In this document: positions 11,227-23,885 of the stretch, piece after piece
Layout of the letters: each line of letters opens with the position of its first letter
How positions within the stretch are numbered: the stretch's first letter is position 1
Source: Hymenoscyphus infarciens
Lineage: Eukaryota > Ascomycota > Leotiomycetes > Helotiales > Helotiaceae
Assembly: GCA_001414345.1 (NCBI GenBank)
Contig: LLCB01000086.1
Coordinates: forward strand, 1-64,000
Direction of reading: 5' to 3'
DNA length: 64,000 bases
Program-made: the position numbers and the translations under genes
Notes under the pieces: model-generated
What the model was told of the DNA's origin: nothing
The model's input: the letters and a program-made list of their open reading frames with translations, nothing else
Database searches by the model: none

Positions 11227-13039
11227 CTAGGTTGGATTCACTGGTAGTTGTTGATGCTTAAAAGAACTTTGGAGTTGTTAATAGCGTTGTTGTATTGTCC
11301 CACACTGTCTTGTTGGTGTTAGCTAATGGAAGTGTGTTAAAGAGGCCTCGCTTTTGAGGTTGTTCTCAAATAAAGCAGTTTGATACTTTGTAAAGAAGAG
11401 GATGCTGTCACTCTTTATATATATAGAATCTGGTCTGTGCTCTCTTAGCTTCACACCACAACTTGAGCTAATTCACTGAGTTGTTTTGTTTTTGATATGC
11501 TGCATTAAACAAGGAACAGGAGAATTCACTAAAGCGGGGCAGCGTTGTCGTCATTATTGCTTCAAGATTGTAGAATAGTCAAGGTTGCTTTGAGCAGCGA
11601 ACCTGCTTGCTTATTAGGGTTTCTTCTCTGATAAATCCATAGTAAGAAACATGGGCTTTGCTCTGAGTACACCTCTCTTACTTTGATTATGCGCACTATT
11701 CTGGGACAGCTACTTATATTGCCTAAGAAGGTTTAGAAGAATCAGAAACTCTAACTATCCCTTCTTCTAAAGGTTCTTGTATAATGTTCAGAGTTGTCAC
11801 AAAAACCCCCAGACAATAGAGCGATAAGGTGTACTTAGAGCAAAGCTCAGGACTCTTACATTTTCAAGATATTACAAGCCTTAGGTGATGAAATTAAGTT
11901 GCCATGGGTTCAAAAGAGATAGTATACCGAATTCTCGTCTGCAATTTATGTTGGTTAATGAATAGATTTGAGGTTGTTGACCCACATCTCAAGATAGCTG
12001 CGTATTAAGTTGAAGAAGTATATACAAGGCGGAAAGTATTTGGGAGCTAAAAGGAAGCACTATAAGAAATAAATATAAAAAAGTGGGTCAAGGATTAAGT
12101 CAAGTGTTCTATTTGCTTCTATAGTGTGTGGGTTTTTGACATTCTTGTGGTGAAGCTGATCTTACTGTTCATCTGCGGAGAGACGCGACTAGTGTAAACA
12201 CTGCCAAGAACTAGACACTATTCTGACATAGGATCAATAAAACAATCAATGAAGAGTTGTGATGATCCCTTTGTTAGGAGTATTACTCTCAAGATAAGTG
12301 GTGATATTTTACAGTAAGTTGGTCTTCTTTATATAGATTATGGTTTTCTTTCGCAATACACTTGCAAAAGATACTGTACCAAGAAACTTATAGAACGATG
12401 AAGAGTGATTACTTTCCATCACACTAGCTCTTTCAAAACACAAATCATGTTGTTCAGGGCTTGAGGAAGAATATCACTGTACTCAACTGCACGTAAAACG
12501 ATGACTAAAACGGACATTTTACATTGGGCGATATGCCTTTTATATAAGGAAAAGGCGTATCAAACATAACAAACCCCAATAAATACTGCTTTACAAATAG
12601 CAAATGGCAGTTGCAAGTAGCAATCTTCCTGATGTTGATCCCATGCGGCAGCACGTATAAGGGGGGAAGCTATTTTTGAACGCATGATGGAGGAAGGCCA
12701 ACAATTTCGTCTGCTGCCATAATTCTGTTGAGTCGTCACGTTTCTACCTGAGTTACTACTAAGCTTTCTTTGAAGGGTCACATGACCGTCCTTACTTAGA
12801 GGAAGAAATCAAGTTCACGTGTAACGTTTAGTTGGGAGAAGACAGAATATATTCCATATCTAAAAGTACCTAATCAACGAACTTCTCCGAGTGACCTCCC
12901 TAGTTGAATACACCAACCAAGATCATAAAAAAGGCTGCTATTGCAGACAAATACGGGATGAAATGAGAGATTGACAGCCAATTCAGACCTAAAAGTCCGC
13001 TAGTCCCCACGAAACTGAAATCCTGGTACTCCAAAAAAC
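11227..13039. other. Intergenic between family copies A and B
   Basis: Moderately AT-rich sequence without a supported gene. The left part is the promoter side of copy A. Short frames near 12560-12780 and 12900-13100 are incidental or belong to the decayed 3' end of copy B. Confidence 0.45.
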
Positions 13040-14712
13040 TTCTTCCAAAGGAGACAAGTATTTTCAAAGTTGGCCATACTCTCCACAGATACGACACAAG
13101 TTATAACAATCTTGCCACAAGTGGCTGGTTTCCCCGCAAACCCACATCCCTTCTTTCTTCTGTTGAAATGAACCACTTGGTGCGAGTAATTATCCACAGC
13201 TCAGCGTTCCTGGATGTTTTGCAATATCTCTTGTACCACAGTTTGCGCAAACCCAACTGGAATTACGACGTATTCTCCATCAAATTCCTTCCGTAAGACC
13301 TTGATTTGTAGTAGACTCCCAATGTATGATATGGGGCCCCTCAGAAGCTTTGTGAATGCTTCTTCCATTGTTGCAGCTTGCCCAGGACTCAATACAGGCA
13401 GATAATTGGGGTTCTAGGGCACAATGCCGCTTTCACTCACAGGATATCCGTTTGATGGCGTTTCGTCCACTTTGGGGAAAAGGGTCAACTTGAACAAACC
13501 GCAGCAGAATTTGTTTATAAAGTATGTGTAGAACCTCATAGTTCGAGCTAGATCATCGTTACAAGCTCCGCAGCTAGCAGCCCGCTCGTACTGCCTGCAG
13601 CTATGTAGTTTGACAGTGCCCGAAAAGACAAGGTGGTGAAGCAAAGCAGCATTCCGAGTACCTATTGCGTGAAGAAATCCCAGAAAAGGATCATAAAACA
13701 CCCATCCTGAGAGCATAAGAAGTGGTCTCCGATACTCCACCTGCTTGATTGCCTCTTTTATCTCTCCTCGAAATCGCTCAAGTCCTGGCTCGTTGGGGTT
13801 GGGGTCTAGCAGAATTCCCCAACTGCTCTCTACAAGCATATCAGCCTGGTGTCCGACGTGTACGTTGGCCATTTCGAATTCGAAATTAATGAGGCCGTAA
13901 AAATTTGCTGAACTTTCCTTATAGAGCTGTTTGCAGGCGCGAAGACATGTTGCATCAATTGGTCTGTGAGTCGGCTTGAGTCGCATCTCGAAGTAAAATC
14001 CCTTTGAATCATGTTTTGGGATATAAGAGTATTGTTTTCGTCCTCCACCATAAGTCGATGTTGTGTATGTGGGTTGTGGTGTTCTATTGCATCGTTTCCA
14101 GGTACCCTGGTGGATGCGTGGAGTGATGGTCTATCCCCCCGGGATCGAGTCTCAAAACCTCTGCCAGAATTTTGGCTCGGATGTTTGTTCGGGAGAAGAA
14201 CATCAGTAAAACATGGAAATGAAGCGTCATAATTGAAGGGAAAGGAAAAAACATAGCTTACCAGGCGGAAATTTCAAAAAGTGCCGTTTGTGACCTAGGG
14301 GAAGTCTCCAACCTCTGCCCTTCAACTCAGAATAATGTTGCAGCAAGCAATATATGTCCTCAGCTATAGGAGTATCCACGATGGCCATGTTTGGTGGTTC
14401 TTTAAAATAGGAATGAACACGGCCATCGTCAGCTTTGCTTTCTGTGATTAATTCATCGTACTTTTTGTCCTTGCGGTGGTCGATGATATCTGACTTTGTT
14501 AAAAACCAGGTTGCTAAGAGGACTAGACAACACTCACCATATCCTAGGACACATCGATCCCCACTCTTGTTTATGAAGAAAACCCCTTTGATTTTGGCAT
14601 CAAAAACGTACTGCCTCAGAGCTTCGTCCTCCACAAGGTCTGGATACCAACTTCTAGCTTCTTCTCTGACGTTGTCAAGTTGCTCCACCTTCAGTATCTT
14701 GAGGGGCTCCAT
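13040..14712 (-). pseudogene. F-box-like/2EXR-like zinc-knuckle protein, decayed copy B
   Basis: Paralogue of copies A and C that has lost its frame. Exon 1 (14538-14712, ATG 14712, MEPLKILKVEQL...) and exon 2 (14262-14489) are intact, with introns at the family positions; exon 1 has the same length (175 nt) as in copy C. In exon 3 the motif IRAKILAEVL is readable, then a G-run near 14135-14140 shifts frame and a TAG follows. The DATCLRACKQLYKES signature returns in frame, a second TAG interrupts at 13414, and TGA follows at 13201. The knuckle region (about 13050-13150) lacks one base at the second Cys codon, and the second knuckle has Gln where His is expected, followed by TGA. Several of the stops are of the C-to-T or G-to-A type expected from RIP. 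Confidence 0.8.
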
Positions 14713-16189
14713 TTCCTTTCAAGAGCTTTAGTAGCAAGTCTTAAGTCTCTGCGGAGTGCTTGCATCAACTAGAGTAGATGATAGAGTCTAGAGAACTGAA
14801 AGTACACCGTAAACAAGTTAGTAATTCAAGTACGGAGGGAGTCTCATGTGTGATTCTTTTCTCCAAAAATGGTAGGAAAGGGAGCCTTTGGTGACACAAC
14901 GTCACCTTAGTCATACGTTTGTGTAGTATGGTGTAGCACTTCAAAGGGGGTAGTTCTCCGAATCTTGTATAGTTGAGCTGGATGTATCTGTGAGATATTT
15001 AAGGTGGGAAATGTTATAGGAAAGTGGGTCATATAATCAGCTTAATTAAGGCTCCACAGCATGATAGGTGGCTGAAATAAGTTTTTATCTAAACCTCACT
15101 TAATATTCTATATGTTTTTTTTTTTTTGTGAACTCTCTTCAAAGCTGGAGTGAAGCCTCTTCTGCAGCCCAAGGAAATGGCCAAGAGGCAACGCACAACT
15201 CATGCTTTCTTGTGTATCATCGCTCCCGATACAAAAGCACTATAGAGAATATAGCGTAAATCATCTAACGCCTGTGAACTGAGGTTTAAAACACATAAAT
15301 GGGACACAAACTCGCTTAGCTGCATATGACAAACAAAAGGTTTGCAAGTATTGAATAGTTGCTTTAGATGCTCAAATTGACTGTTTGTTAAACATAGTTT
15401 TTGTTTCTATCAGAGCATATGGTTCTACTACATGACCAAATTCTGCTGCTTTGATCTCGTATGAACAGCAGACCACATGAGTTTTCTCATGGCTTACTGG
15501 ATATAAATTGAAACTAAAGCACTCATTAATGCAAGTTTCAGAGCAAAAAGCATTGAATAAAGATCTAGATATCTGTAGTTGTATGCAATTTGAATATATT
15601 TCCTGTTTTCTTCTATGCTTTAGGGGTCTTGTTTGCCAGATGCTAGTCTATTGTTCATGACAATAACCTCAAAATACAATTCACCACAACTTGGGCAATA
15701 TAGGTGCCCCCATCAAGGAAAGCTAAAGTAATGCAAAGAGTGCAGTTGACTCATAGCGGAAACCGTCAACCATATATTCACCGGAAAACGGTATGTATTG
15801 CGTCCCACTGAGCAGGGTTCTGATGTTTATTTTCCTGTTTTGCTAGCGTGTTTAGAGTGGAGTCTTGACGCCTCAAACGTATATGAAGTCTACCCTAATT
15901 GCTCTAAAAGACCATTTATACTTCTTCAGCATAGCAGATTCACATTACCACACACCACATCACTGTGCAAATCTTGATTGTTGGTTACTCTGTAAAGTAT
16001 TTTCTGACCATACTAACTACGCAACGCAGCAACTGTTTATTTGTGTACACACAAGGTAAGTGACTCTATATTCTAGTTCTACCTTTTGATTGTTACCAGA
16101 GAGCTTTCTCCTTGAAATCTCAAGTGCACCACCACTAAACAACCTTTGGCTAATTATCCTGTCTTGATAGATCCTGTACTATATTCACA
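14713..16189. other. Divergent intergenic region between copies B and C
   Basis: No supported gene. A GTAAGTG donor at 16056 probably belongs to a leader intron of copy C. A poly-T run lies near 15117-15127. Frames such as 15865-16059 end at that donor and are more likely untranslated leader than protein. Confidence 0.45.
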
Positions 16190-17949
16190 ATAGCGCCACC
16201 AAAGATTCTTGAAGGAGAGGACCTTGAGAATTTTAAGCGCGATGCCAGAAGCAAGTATCCGGATATCGATGAAGCTGCCGCTGTTGAGCGATACCTCGAC
16301 GAGACCCACACCGAGGGAGTATTTTTCGTCGACAATTTAGGCGACAGATGCATTTGGGGTCCAGGTAAGCTTCTCCGCTCAGCCATAAGTTTTCTCAATT
16401 CTCATTCAGCCAGATGTGCGAAATCTTCGATTCCAGTCGCGCCGAGGATACGAACCACGATACAAATACAACAAGTTTGCCACCATTGATCAAGGAAGGG
16501 ACAATCTAGCTCACTTGTGGTTCAAACCTATACCATTGAAATACATTGACAGGCCTGCCCCAAAAGGGTTTCGGTTTCTCACAAGTCATTGCAGCGAACA
16601 TTGGGGTCAGGGATGGAGGTTGCCACAGGACCACAGAAGACACCTTCTTAAATTCCCAACAGGTAGGATTGTCCCCTATTATCCACTAGTATCATTTCGT
16701 TGCTGACTAGGTCCTAGAAATTCGCCTCCGGATTCTCGAATTGGTGTTAACGAGTCCCCATGGAACTGCCATTAGGCCACATGTTGTTCGAGGAAGTGCT
16801 AAGAACAAAGAATGGGTCACTTACGATGATTCTTTCGAGCTTGTGGAGTATCACGACAAATGCTACGATATCCCTGAATATGCTCGAGTCAACAGACGAG
16901 ACGAAGAGGGCCCATATGTCGAGAAGCGTCTCATTACCCGACCTGTGATTGACGCCACCTGCCTTCGAGCTTGCAGGAAACTTTACGATGAAGGTTGTCA
17001 CATCCTCTATAGCCAAAACACCTTCAGCTTTGCCATGTCAAGCAGTCACGGCTGGGATGCGCCACCTCAAATGATTGTCGATAAAAAAGGCAAATGTAAG
17101 GTTTACCAACCAAAGGCATCTAAACCCGGACAGGAAGAATGGTGGAGTGCTATCAAAGATGGCATGGCTCATTTGAAGTACCGTCATCCTCGCTTGATGC
17201 TCCCCGGCTGGATCTACCACGACCCATTCTTACGCTTTTTACATACCATTGGACCGCATAACGCAGCCTCGCTTCGAAAGATCCTCTTCGATGGTATTAT
17301 CAAGATCCATACCTGCGAATGGGGCGGGCCAGACCGAGACGGACACATGCGTTGCCGTCACGACCTTTTCCGAAGTACGCGACTATACACACCTTTTATC
17401 AACCGGCTCTGCTCCACTGTTGATAAGTTGAGTTTTGTTTTGACTCCGGATGAATACGTAAAAGACGGTTTTGTTGTTAGCGAGAACCCAAACGACCCGA
17501 ATCTCCAGAACCCGAACAACCTTCCCGTCATACCACCTTGGCGACCATCTTCAATTGAAGATGGCATGACAAAGCTGCTACAAAGTTCAATTTCTCGGAT
17601 TACAAGTCTTCGAAAGATTGAGATTCTCCAACGTGGACGTGATATTGATGACAGAAATTGGGAGCTATCTCCACTTCGCTTTGGAGACCCAGTGGTGCAA
17701 CAAACTCTCGACCGTATCAAGGAGCTCCGCATCGAACGAAGTAACAGACAAGTACAAGTCCGGCCCCTGAACCAAGGGAATTTCGTTAAGGAGCATCAAG
17801 CTCGGACGAAAGAAAACCAAAAGAAGCAGGGATGTGAGTTCTGTGGGGAGGAAAACCACTTTTGGACTGACTGCTTCAATCTATGTCGAGTGTGTGGCGA
17901 GTATGGCCATTTCAAAGAGGCTTGCACCAACTGGCTCGACATACAATAA
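16190..17949 (+). CDS. F-box-like/2EXR-like zinc-knuckle protein, copy C, start codon ATA
   Basis: Third family member. The exons 16190-16364, 16414-16662 and 16718-17949 give 552 codons without a stop and match copy A in intron positions and phases. The second junction rebuilds FPTEIRLRILELVLTSP (F-box/2EXR-like), followed by IDATCLRACRKLYDEGCHI. Two canonical CX2CX4HX4C knuckles end the protein: C514, C517, H522, C527 and C531, C534, H539, C544. At the position aligned with the family's ATG the sequence reads ACAATAGCGCC instead of the expected ACAATGGCGCC form. No other in-frame ATG exists in exon 1. A single G-to-A change therefore seems to have removed the start. The product may be silent, use a non-AUG start, or begin in an upstream exon I cannot place. 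Confidence 0.75.
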
Positions 17950-18554
17950 GGTTATTTGGAACTTGGAAAAATGTGTTATGGGAACATAGAAAGATGAAGG
18001 AGTAATGTGGGTTTTTGCTGGGGTCTACTACTTTCAAGGTACGTCAGGGAATGATGTGGAAAACAGAAGTTGGTAGTTCTATGGGGGATGCGGAGCAATA
18101 TCCGACGGCACTCGCAAGTATTTTCGAGAAGGCTTGGAAGACTCAAGGAACCTAGTTTCGGATCCTTAAGACTTTTGGCATAATGCTTTAGTTTGGCCTT
18201 GGATCTTGGAAGCAGTTTAGGAAATGACATTAGCTTGGCGATAGGAGCGGTTACTATGCAGTAATGAATACCATTGTAACTTTTTTCATTTCGTTGCTTG
18301 CAATTACTTGACATAGTGTCTGGCGCTTAGTCTGTTAAGGACGTACGTGCAAAATCAACTCGCTTATTTAAGGGGGCTCCACACGTGCCACCTAAGGCTT
18401 ATGCCACTTCATATTGTGTCTTTTTTAAACTTGCGCTGTATAGATAAATAATTTGGCATATCTGATGTCATTAAAATTTCATAAGAGTAACTAAAAATAA
18501 CTATATACAAGAACCTCCCAAGTCCACCCCCAGCTTCACAAGGAAACGGTCAAT
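17950..18554. other. Intergenic, 3' flank of copy C
   Basis: An ATG-led 112-codon frame on the minus strand (17976-18314) shows no motif and is probably chance, antisense to the 3'UTR of copy C. Confidence 0.4.
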
Positions 18555-19049
18555 TCAACGTTCAAGTTTTCGTAAACCTCCCCGGTGATCTAAAAAGATT
18601 CTCGTAAACAAGTACTTCAATTCTCTCTCAGAATCTATATAAGCTCCTCCCCCTAAATAACAAAACTTAACAGTGGCACCCTTCTGACCAAACCCAAAGC
18701 CATTGATCTTGACTACCTTATTTGATTCACTAGTCACAGTATTAGAGGCCAATGGATCAGGTATAGAACCTCTTTGATAACAATCTTTATAAAACACATA
18801 TGTTTCGTAGAAAATTATACAGTTTGCTAAGGGCGAGGAGCCCAGGATGGCAAGACTGTAGGAATCTGAGGGGGAAAATGTGGACCGTGGGATACAGATG
18901 TCGTATCGAGATCGGCCTGTGGGGGGCGGGAGAGGGATCTTCCCTCGCTCTTCATCTTCGAATAAGGGGAAGACGGCGAGTGGTAGGATGTCTGCTATTT
19001 TGAAGACGAAGGTTCTATAGCCGTCTGTGAATATTCCAGCATCCGCCAC
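18555..19049 (-). CDS. Uncharacterised open frame, possibly a decayed gene
   Basis: A 164-codon minus-strand frame, open but with no ATG start, reads like a protein: a hydrophobic N-terminal stretch (IADILPLAVFPLF), a Pro/Ser-rich middle (KIPLPPPTGRSRYD), then a mixed segment ending RGGLRKLER. A second open stretch directly upstream (19060-19521) is in another frame, so this could be the 3' part of a gene with unresolved introns or frameshifts. I recognise no family. The plus-strand frame at 19082-19474 is about equally protein-like, so even the strand of that upstream part is uncertain. Confidence 0.25.
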   Translation of the reverse strand: MADAGIFTDGYRTFVFKIADILPLAVFPLFEDEERGKIPLPPPTGRSRYDICIPRSTFSPSDSYSLAILGSSPLANCIIFYETYVFYKDCYQRGSIPDPLASNTVTSESNKVVKINGFGFGQKGATVKFCYLGGGAYIDSERELKYLFTRIFLDHRGGLRKLER

Positions 19050-20397
19050 TTGATGACCTTCAAATCAAATTCGACGAGAGAGTGGAAATTGTTCTAGATT
19101 TCGATAACGTACACTGCTTAAGCATATCTTTGGATGTCGTGGACAAATATCTGTGTAGTTCCCCGTGTTGGCTTAAAACCTTAATGAATAATATTGGTTC
19201 GTACCTCCAGGGCCCCGATCTGATGAGGAATACTAGCACCCTTGATACTGTTGCAGAATCCATAGCAAAGGTTTGTAACGAGGTTACTTTACAGAAGTCG
19301 CGAGTGAGAGGGAACTTGAAAATGCACCCGTTTGTTATGAGGAAGGGGCTTGATGGAAGTGTTCTCTGTGTGTGCCATTTCTTGGAAACTGCCACTGGCC
19401 TTCTTTTCCGAAGGTCCCTCCATGAGACGTTTGACCGTTGCTTCCTGGCGAAGTGTATAAGACGTTGTGGTTGAGGCTTTGAAGATGAGGGATTACAAGT
19501 TGACGTAAATATAGGTGGCACTTAACCGAGATCACGTTTCAGCAAGTGAGTCTCTCAGTCAAGTCTGTAAAAGGGCCCCTTCGCCTAGGTACTAATTCTT
19601 GATATAATGGAGAATTCCTGGAAGCTCGTACGATGTTCTTTGAGTGAGATTCCAATAAAGTCACGTGTGTAAGCCTCGAAAAGGTGACGTCATATATAGC
19701 TCTCTCCACTACTTCACTTCATACATAACTCTGGACTCCCTTTTTGTCCAAAAACAGCTCGTTAGTGTGGTTATACAGCTCGGGTGTTTGAGCACACCCT
19801 CTCACCCACTTCCTGTTGTAACTTGAGTGCTATAACGTTGGCCTAACCACGTCAAGCGAACTAGATATCTGGGATATAAATATAACACCCTCAACTTCAA
19901 GAGCGGCTCAGAATGGTTCAAAGCGGCATCCATTTCGATGTTAAATGGACGGATGATGCCTGTCTCTTGGTGATGGTTGATGCAGGTGGAGTCATGGAAT
20001 ACTATTCGGTCACTCTGATGCTGGTAGTAATGTGATCAATCCGGGATATGATGTGTATTTCTAAAACAGTTCACATGGTGATTGAGAGAGGGGCTGTTTA
20101 AGGTTACTGGTACTATAACAAACCGCACACCTCATGGGGACTTCGGAGGGTGCTCCAGGGGGTCAAAGAGCGCCAAGGCCTGCGGATGGGAATCTGGGGA
20201 AGGAAGCACCTCCCTTCCCTGCAGACCCGCTGAGACATACTGAAAATCATTACTAGTAAGTAAAGCTTCATTACTACAAGCTGCCTCGAAACCTTGACGA
20301 CCAGACCCGTCCTCTCCTTCTCCCACAACACAACACCAAGCTCACCAAGCTCACCAAGTTCGTGAGCCTCAGAACCACATCGTCAACCAGACAAGCC
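19050..20397. other. Intergenic with unresolved open frames
   Basis: Competing open frames on both strands at 19060-19520 could not be assembled into a credible gene. The rest (about 19540-20397) is the promoter and leader side of the membrane-protein gene. Confidence 0.4.
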
Positions 20398-20415
20398 ATG
20401 AGAGGAATGAAATGA
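20398..20415 (+). promoter_or_regulatory. Upstream ORF overlapping the main start (ATGA)
   Basis: A six-codon uORF (ATG 20398, second in-frame ATG 20407, stop TGA 20413-20415) ends on the same bases that begin the proposed main start, ATG 20412-20414. The four-base stop/start overlap is a configuration that permits termination-reinitiation, so translation of the downstream membrane protein may depend on it. This holds only if 20412 is the true start. Confidence 0.4.
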
Positions 20416-23400
20416 GCTCTCCGTCAGCTCCAGACGGTTCTACACCACCACCACCACCACCATCAGGCCGGAGATCTTCACGTTGGTCGCGGCGTAATGT
20501 ACATTTGCCACCATTCTCCCTCGCACAACAGCTGTAGCTAATTCTTCCCTAACGAGACAGAAACTCAGAAATGGCACCTTTATATTGCCCTCGACCGGCG
20601 AGCGAGTGCGACGCCAAATTACCCTAAGAAATCCGGCGGGTTTTCATGCCCCCTCCTCTGCTCCACCAGATGGCTCCGACGGTCTCCTCCCTTTGCGCCG
20701 AACCTACTCGCGAGCGGGCACCTTTCGATCCGCCGTCGATAACACAAAAGAATCATTGACGGAATTATGGCAGTGGCTCCAGACTCCCATGGGCAAGGGT
20801 GTCCTCAAATCTTCTCTGGCATACTTGATTGGGAGCATGGGCACTTTTCTCCCACCCATTGCGAATTTTCTGGGGAAACAAGACGGAAAACACATCGTGG
20901 CTACCATCACAGTTTACTTTCACCCCGCAAGGTCTATAGGGTCTATGGAGGAGGGAGCACTACTCGGGCTGGCAGCATTTCTGTATGCAAGCTTCATATC
21001 CATCCTGAGCATGGCTGTGTCCGTATACTTCGAAACGCAGCTAAATCTGATCAGCGTAGCTTACGCTCTCATCATTGTTGTGTTCTGCGGGGGTGGTCTC
21101 GGTCTGGTGGGTTGGCTGAAGCAAAAGTTCAACTCGCCCTTGGTCAATGTCGCAGCCAGTACCACAAGTATCGCCATCATCACCGTTCTGACGAAGGAAA
21201 ATGCGGTTCACATTGGAGTGTTTGAGAACAAAAAAATAATACAGGTGATGAAAATGGTCATTATGGGGTTATCTACATCTTTTTTGGTCAACATGTTGGT
21301 ATGGCCAGTCTCTGCTCGTACAGAACTCCGCGAAACCATGATCAGGACAACGGACTCGCTCTCGAGTATGCTCACAATGATTACTCGAGGATTTCTTAGT
21401 GGGTCTGAGACTGACATGCGGTCGTCCTCGTTCAACAAAGCACACAGCAAATACAAACAAGTTTATACTCAGATGACGAAAAATCTGAGGGAGGCGAGGT
21501 TTGAGCACTACTTTTTGGGGAAGGAAGAAGAGTACAAGAAGCAGGCCAGTCTTGTGAAATGCATGCAAAGACTAGCTACGTCGATTGGTGGTCTACGAAG
21601 TGCAGCAGCTACTCAATTTGCGCTGCTTCGAGAACTTCCGAACGGCCATGATGGGAACGTGCCCAATTCAAGTCACTTTTCCGAATCCTTTCCCCGTAGC
21701 GGGCCGACCACTCCTTCACACTCTAGATTCGCTGCATTGACAGCTATCGAAGAAGCCTCCGAGGAAGGCAGTGGGGCTGAGGACCAGTTCGCAGAAGACG
21801 GGTCTCCTCTTCAACAAATTGGGGGGAAAACCCCCGATCCTGATAGCACTGGAGATACCTCGACTCCCGCTGTCAGAACCCCAGCCGAGATATTTACCCG
21901 TTTTATCACTCATCTGGGCCCGTCTATGAAGTCTTTGGCATATACACTGACAAAAATTCTTGATGATTTACCCTTTGGACCTGGCCCCGACTATTCCATT
22001 GCAATCAATGAAAATTTCCAAACAAGTTTAACAGATGCGTTGTACGTTATTTTCCTTTCAGCTAATTAAATGCCTTCTAATATTGGTGCAGAAAAATGTA
22101 CAGCGGTGCTCGAGATGACGCCCTCAAGGAACTATACGCATCTAAAGACATAGAACGCGAAAGACCTGCAAGCGTGGAAGCCGATTTTGAAGAGGTCGCC
22201 GCAAGTTGCGGCCATTTCAGTTTCTCGCTTATGGACTTTGCTGAAGATATGCAAAGCTTCTTGTCAATTCTGGAAGAACTCAAAGAAATTACTGAGAATC
22301 CAAAGCAAAGATCGTGGAATTGGCTCAGATTTTGGCAAAAGTCAAAACCCGGCAAACATCAGGATTATAACACCGACCCAGAACAGGAGCATCTCATTAG
22401 TCAAAATGGGGAAACGGATGGGCCGAAGGACAATCCAAATTTAGTGTTAAAGAGGAGACAAACGGGCTCGTGGAAGTCTGACACCGAAGGGGACGAGAGT
22501 GCCAAGAGGGGGATGTATCGATTGTTATTGAGTGTGGTTAGGTTTTTAGAACGAGACGACAGTGAGCTCATTCTTACCACTTCTTTGAATCTTCTGCTTA
22601 CACATCCGCAGTACGTTTCGCTATAAAAGTTGGTATTGGAGCTGCACTTTGGTCAATGTTTGCCTTCATCCCTGAAACAAGGCCGATTTATCGCCACTGG
22701 AGAGGCGAATGGGGGCTTGTCTCATTCATGCTGGTCTGCAGTATGACAGTAGGAGCTTCCAATACTACAGGATATGCTCGTTTCGTTGGAACCTTTGTTG
22801 GGGCCATATCCGCTACATTAGTCTGGGCAAGTTGTCAAGGAAATGCCTATGCTTTGGCGTTTTGTGGATGGCTATTCAGTATTCCTTGTTTCTATCTCAT
22901 TGTTGCAAAAGGAAAAGGTCCACTTGGACGATTCACCATTCTCACCTACAATTTATCCTGCCTATACGCATACAGTTTGTCAGTTCAGGAGGGGGATTAT
23001 GATGAGGACGAGGGGGGAGAGACACCGGCTATCATAGAGATTGCCTCTCATAGACTCGTATCCGTTCTTACGGGAGTTCTTTGGGGCTTGATTATCGCGA
23101 GAGTTATTTGGCCCATCTCTGCTCGACAGAAGTTCAAAGATGGACTTTCTTTGCTTTGGTTACGAATGGGTCTGATTTGGAAACGAGATCCCCTTTCTGA
23201 ATTGTTGGAAGGAGAATCTGCAGAGTCATACCTGAATCTGCGAGAGGAACTTTCACTTCAACAATATGGTAATACCATTCCGAACTTCTCTTTCGTGCCT
23301 TGCTGACCTGTTTCCAGTTTTACGACTTGATGCACTGAGAAGCTCTGCTGCAAGCGAATTCGAACTGCGAGGACCTTTCCCTGGCAAAGCATACGGACGG

Positions 23401-23885
23401 ATCATGGAATCCACATCCAAAATGCTTGACTCTTTCCACGCAATGAATGTTCTCATCCAAAAGGATGTCAATCCAAGCCAAGGGGAGGTATCCCTCTTGA
23501 AGTACACAGTAGAAGAACGAGCACAACTCTGTGCCCGAATAAGCCATCTCTTCCAAGGTACGTCTCTCTCTTTCGTTTCCCCATATCACCATCACTGACT
23601 CCCACAGTCCTCGCCAGCTCCCTCAAACTCGAATACCCCATGTCGGACGGCCTCCCCAACGCCGACAACCCGCGCGACCGACTCCTCACCAAGATCTTCC
23701 AGTATCGGAAGATAGCTGCGGGCTCGGAAGACCCGAGTGTGGTGGTGGCTACGGATGGGGATTATGAGTTGCTGTATGCGTATGCGCTTGTGACGGGGCA
23801 ATTGGCGGATGAGATCCGGAAAGTGGAGTCGGAGGTCGCGGGGTTGTTTGCTGCTATTGATGGGGAGAGTCTGAAATTGCAGTAG
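20412..23885 (+). CDS. Fusaric acid resistance-like/brefeldin-sensitivity membrane protein
   Basis: Large integral membrane protein with the layout of fungal FUSC/ArAE transporters: an N-terminal 6-TM half (about 80-270), a long cytosolic segment, a second 6-TM half and a C-terminal DUF2421-type domain. Exons 2-6 are 20532-22041, 22092-22561, 22612-23268, 23318-23557 and 23608-23885, separated by four 49-50-bp introns that each restore phase. Junction 3/4 rebuilds RFLERDDIRFAIKVGIGAAL, a hallmark of the second half, followed by IPETRP and HWRGEWGL. Exon 1 is less certain: ATG 20412 with a Pro-rich MSSPSAPDGS start and a donor at 20482 or 20494, both in the right phase. The total is about 1,075 residues. 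Likely role: efflux or intracellular transport of aromatic or other toxic compounds. The substrate is unknown. Confidence 0.88.

Noticed and set aside
17976..18314. 112-codon ATG-led frame antisense to the 3' side of copy C
   Set aside because: No motif, homologue-like pattern or promoter logic; chance frame in ordinary sequence.
22601..22660. Apparent frameshift (stop after HPQYVSL) in the membrane-protein gene
   Set aside because: An intron from 22562 to 22611 restores the conserved ERDDIRFAIKVG sequence, so no lesion is present.
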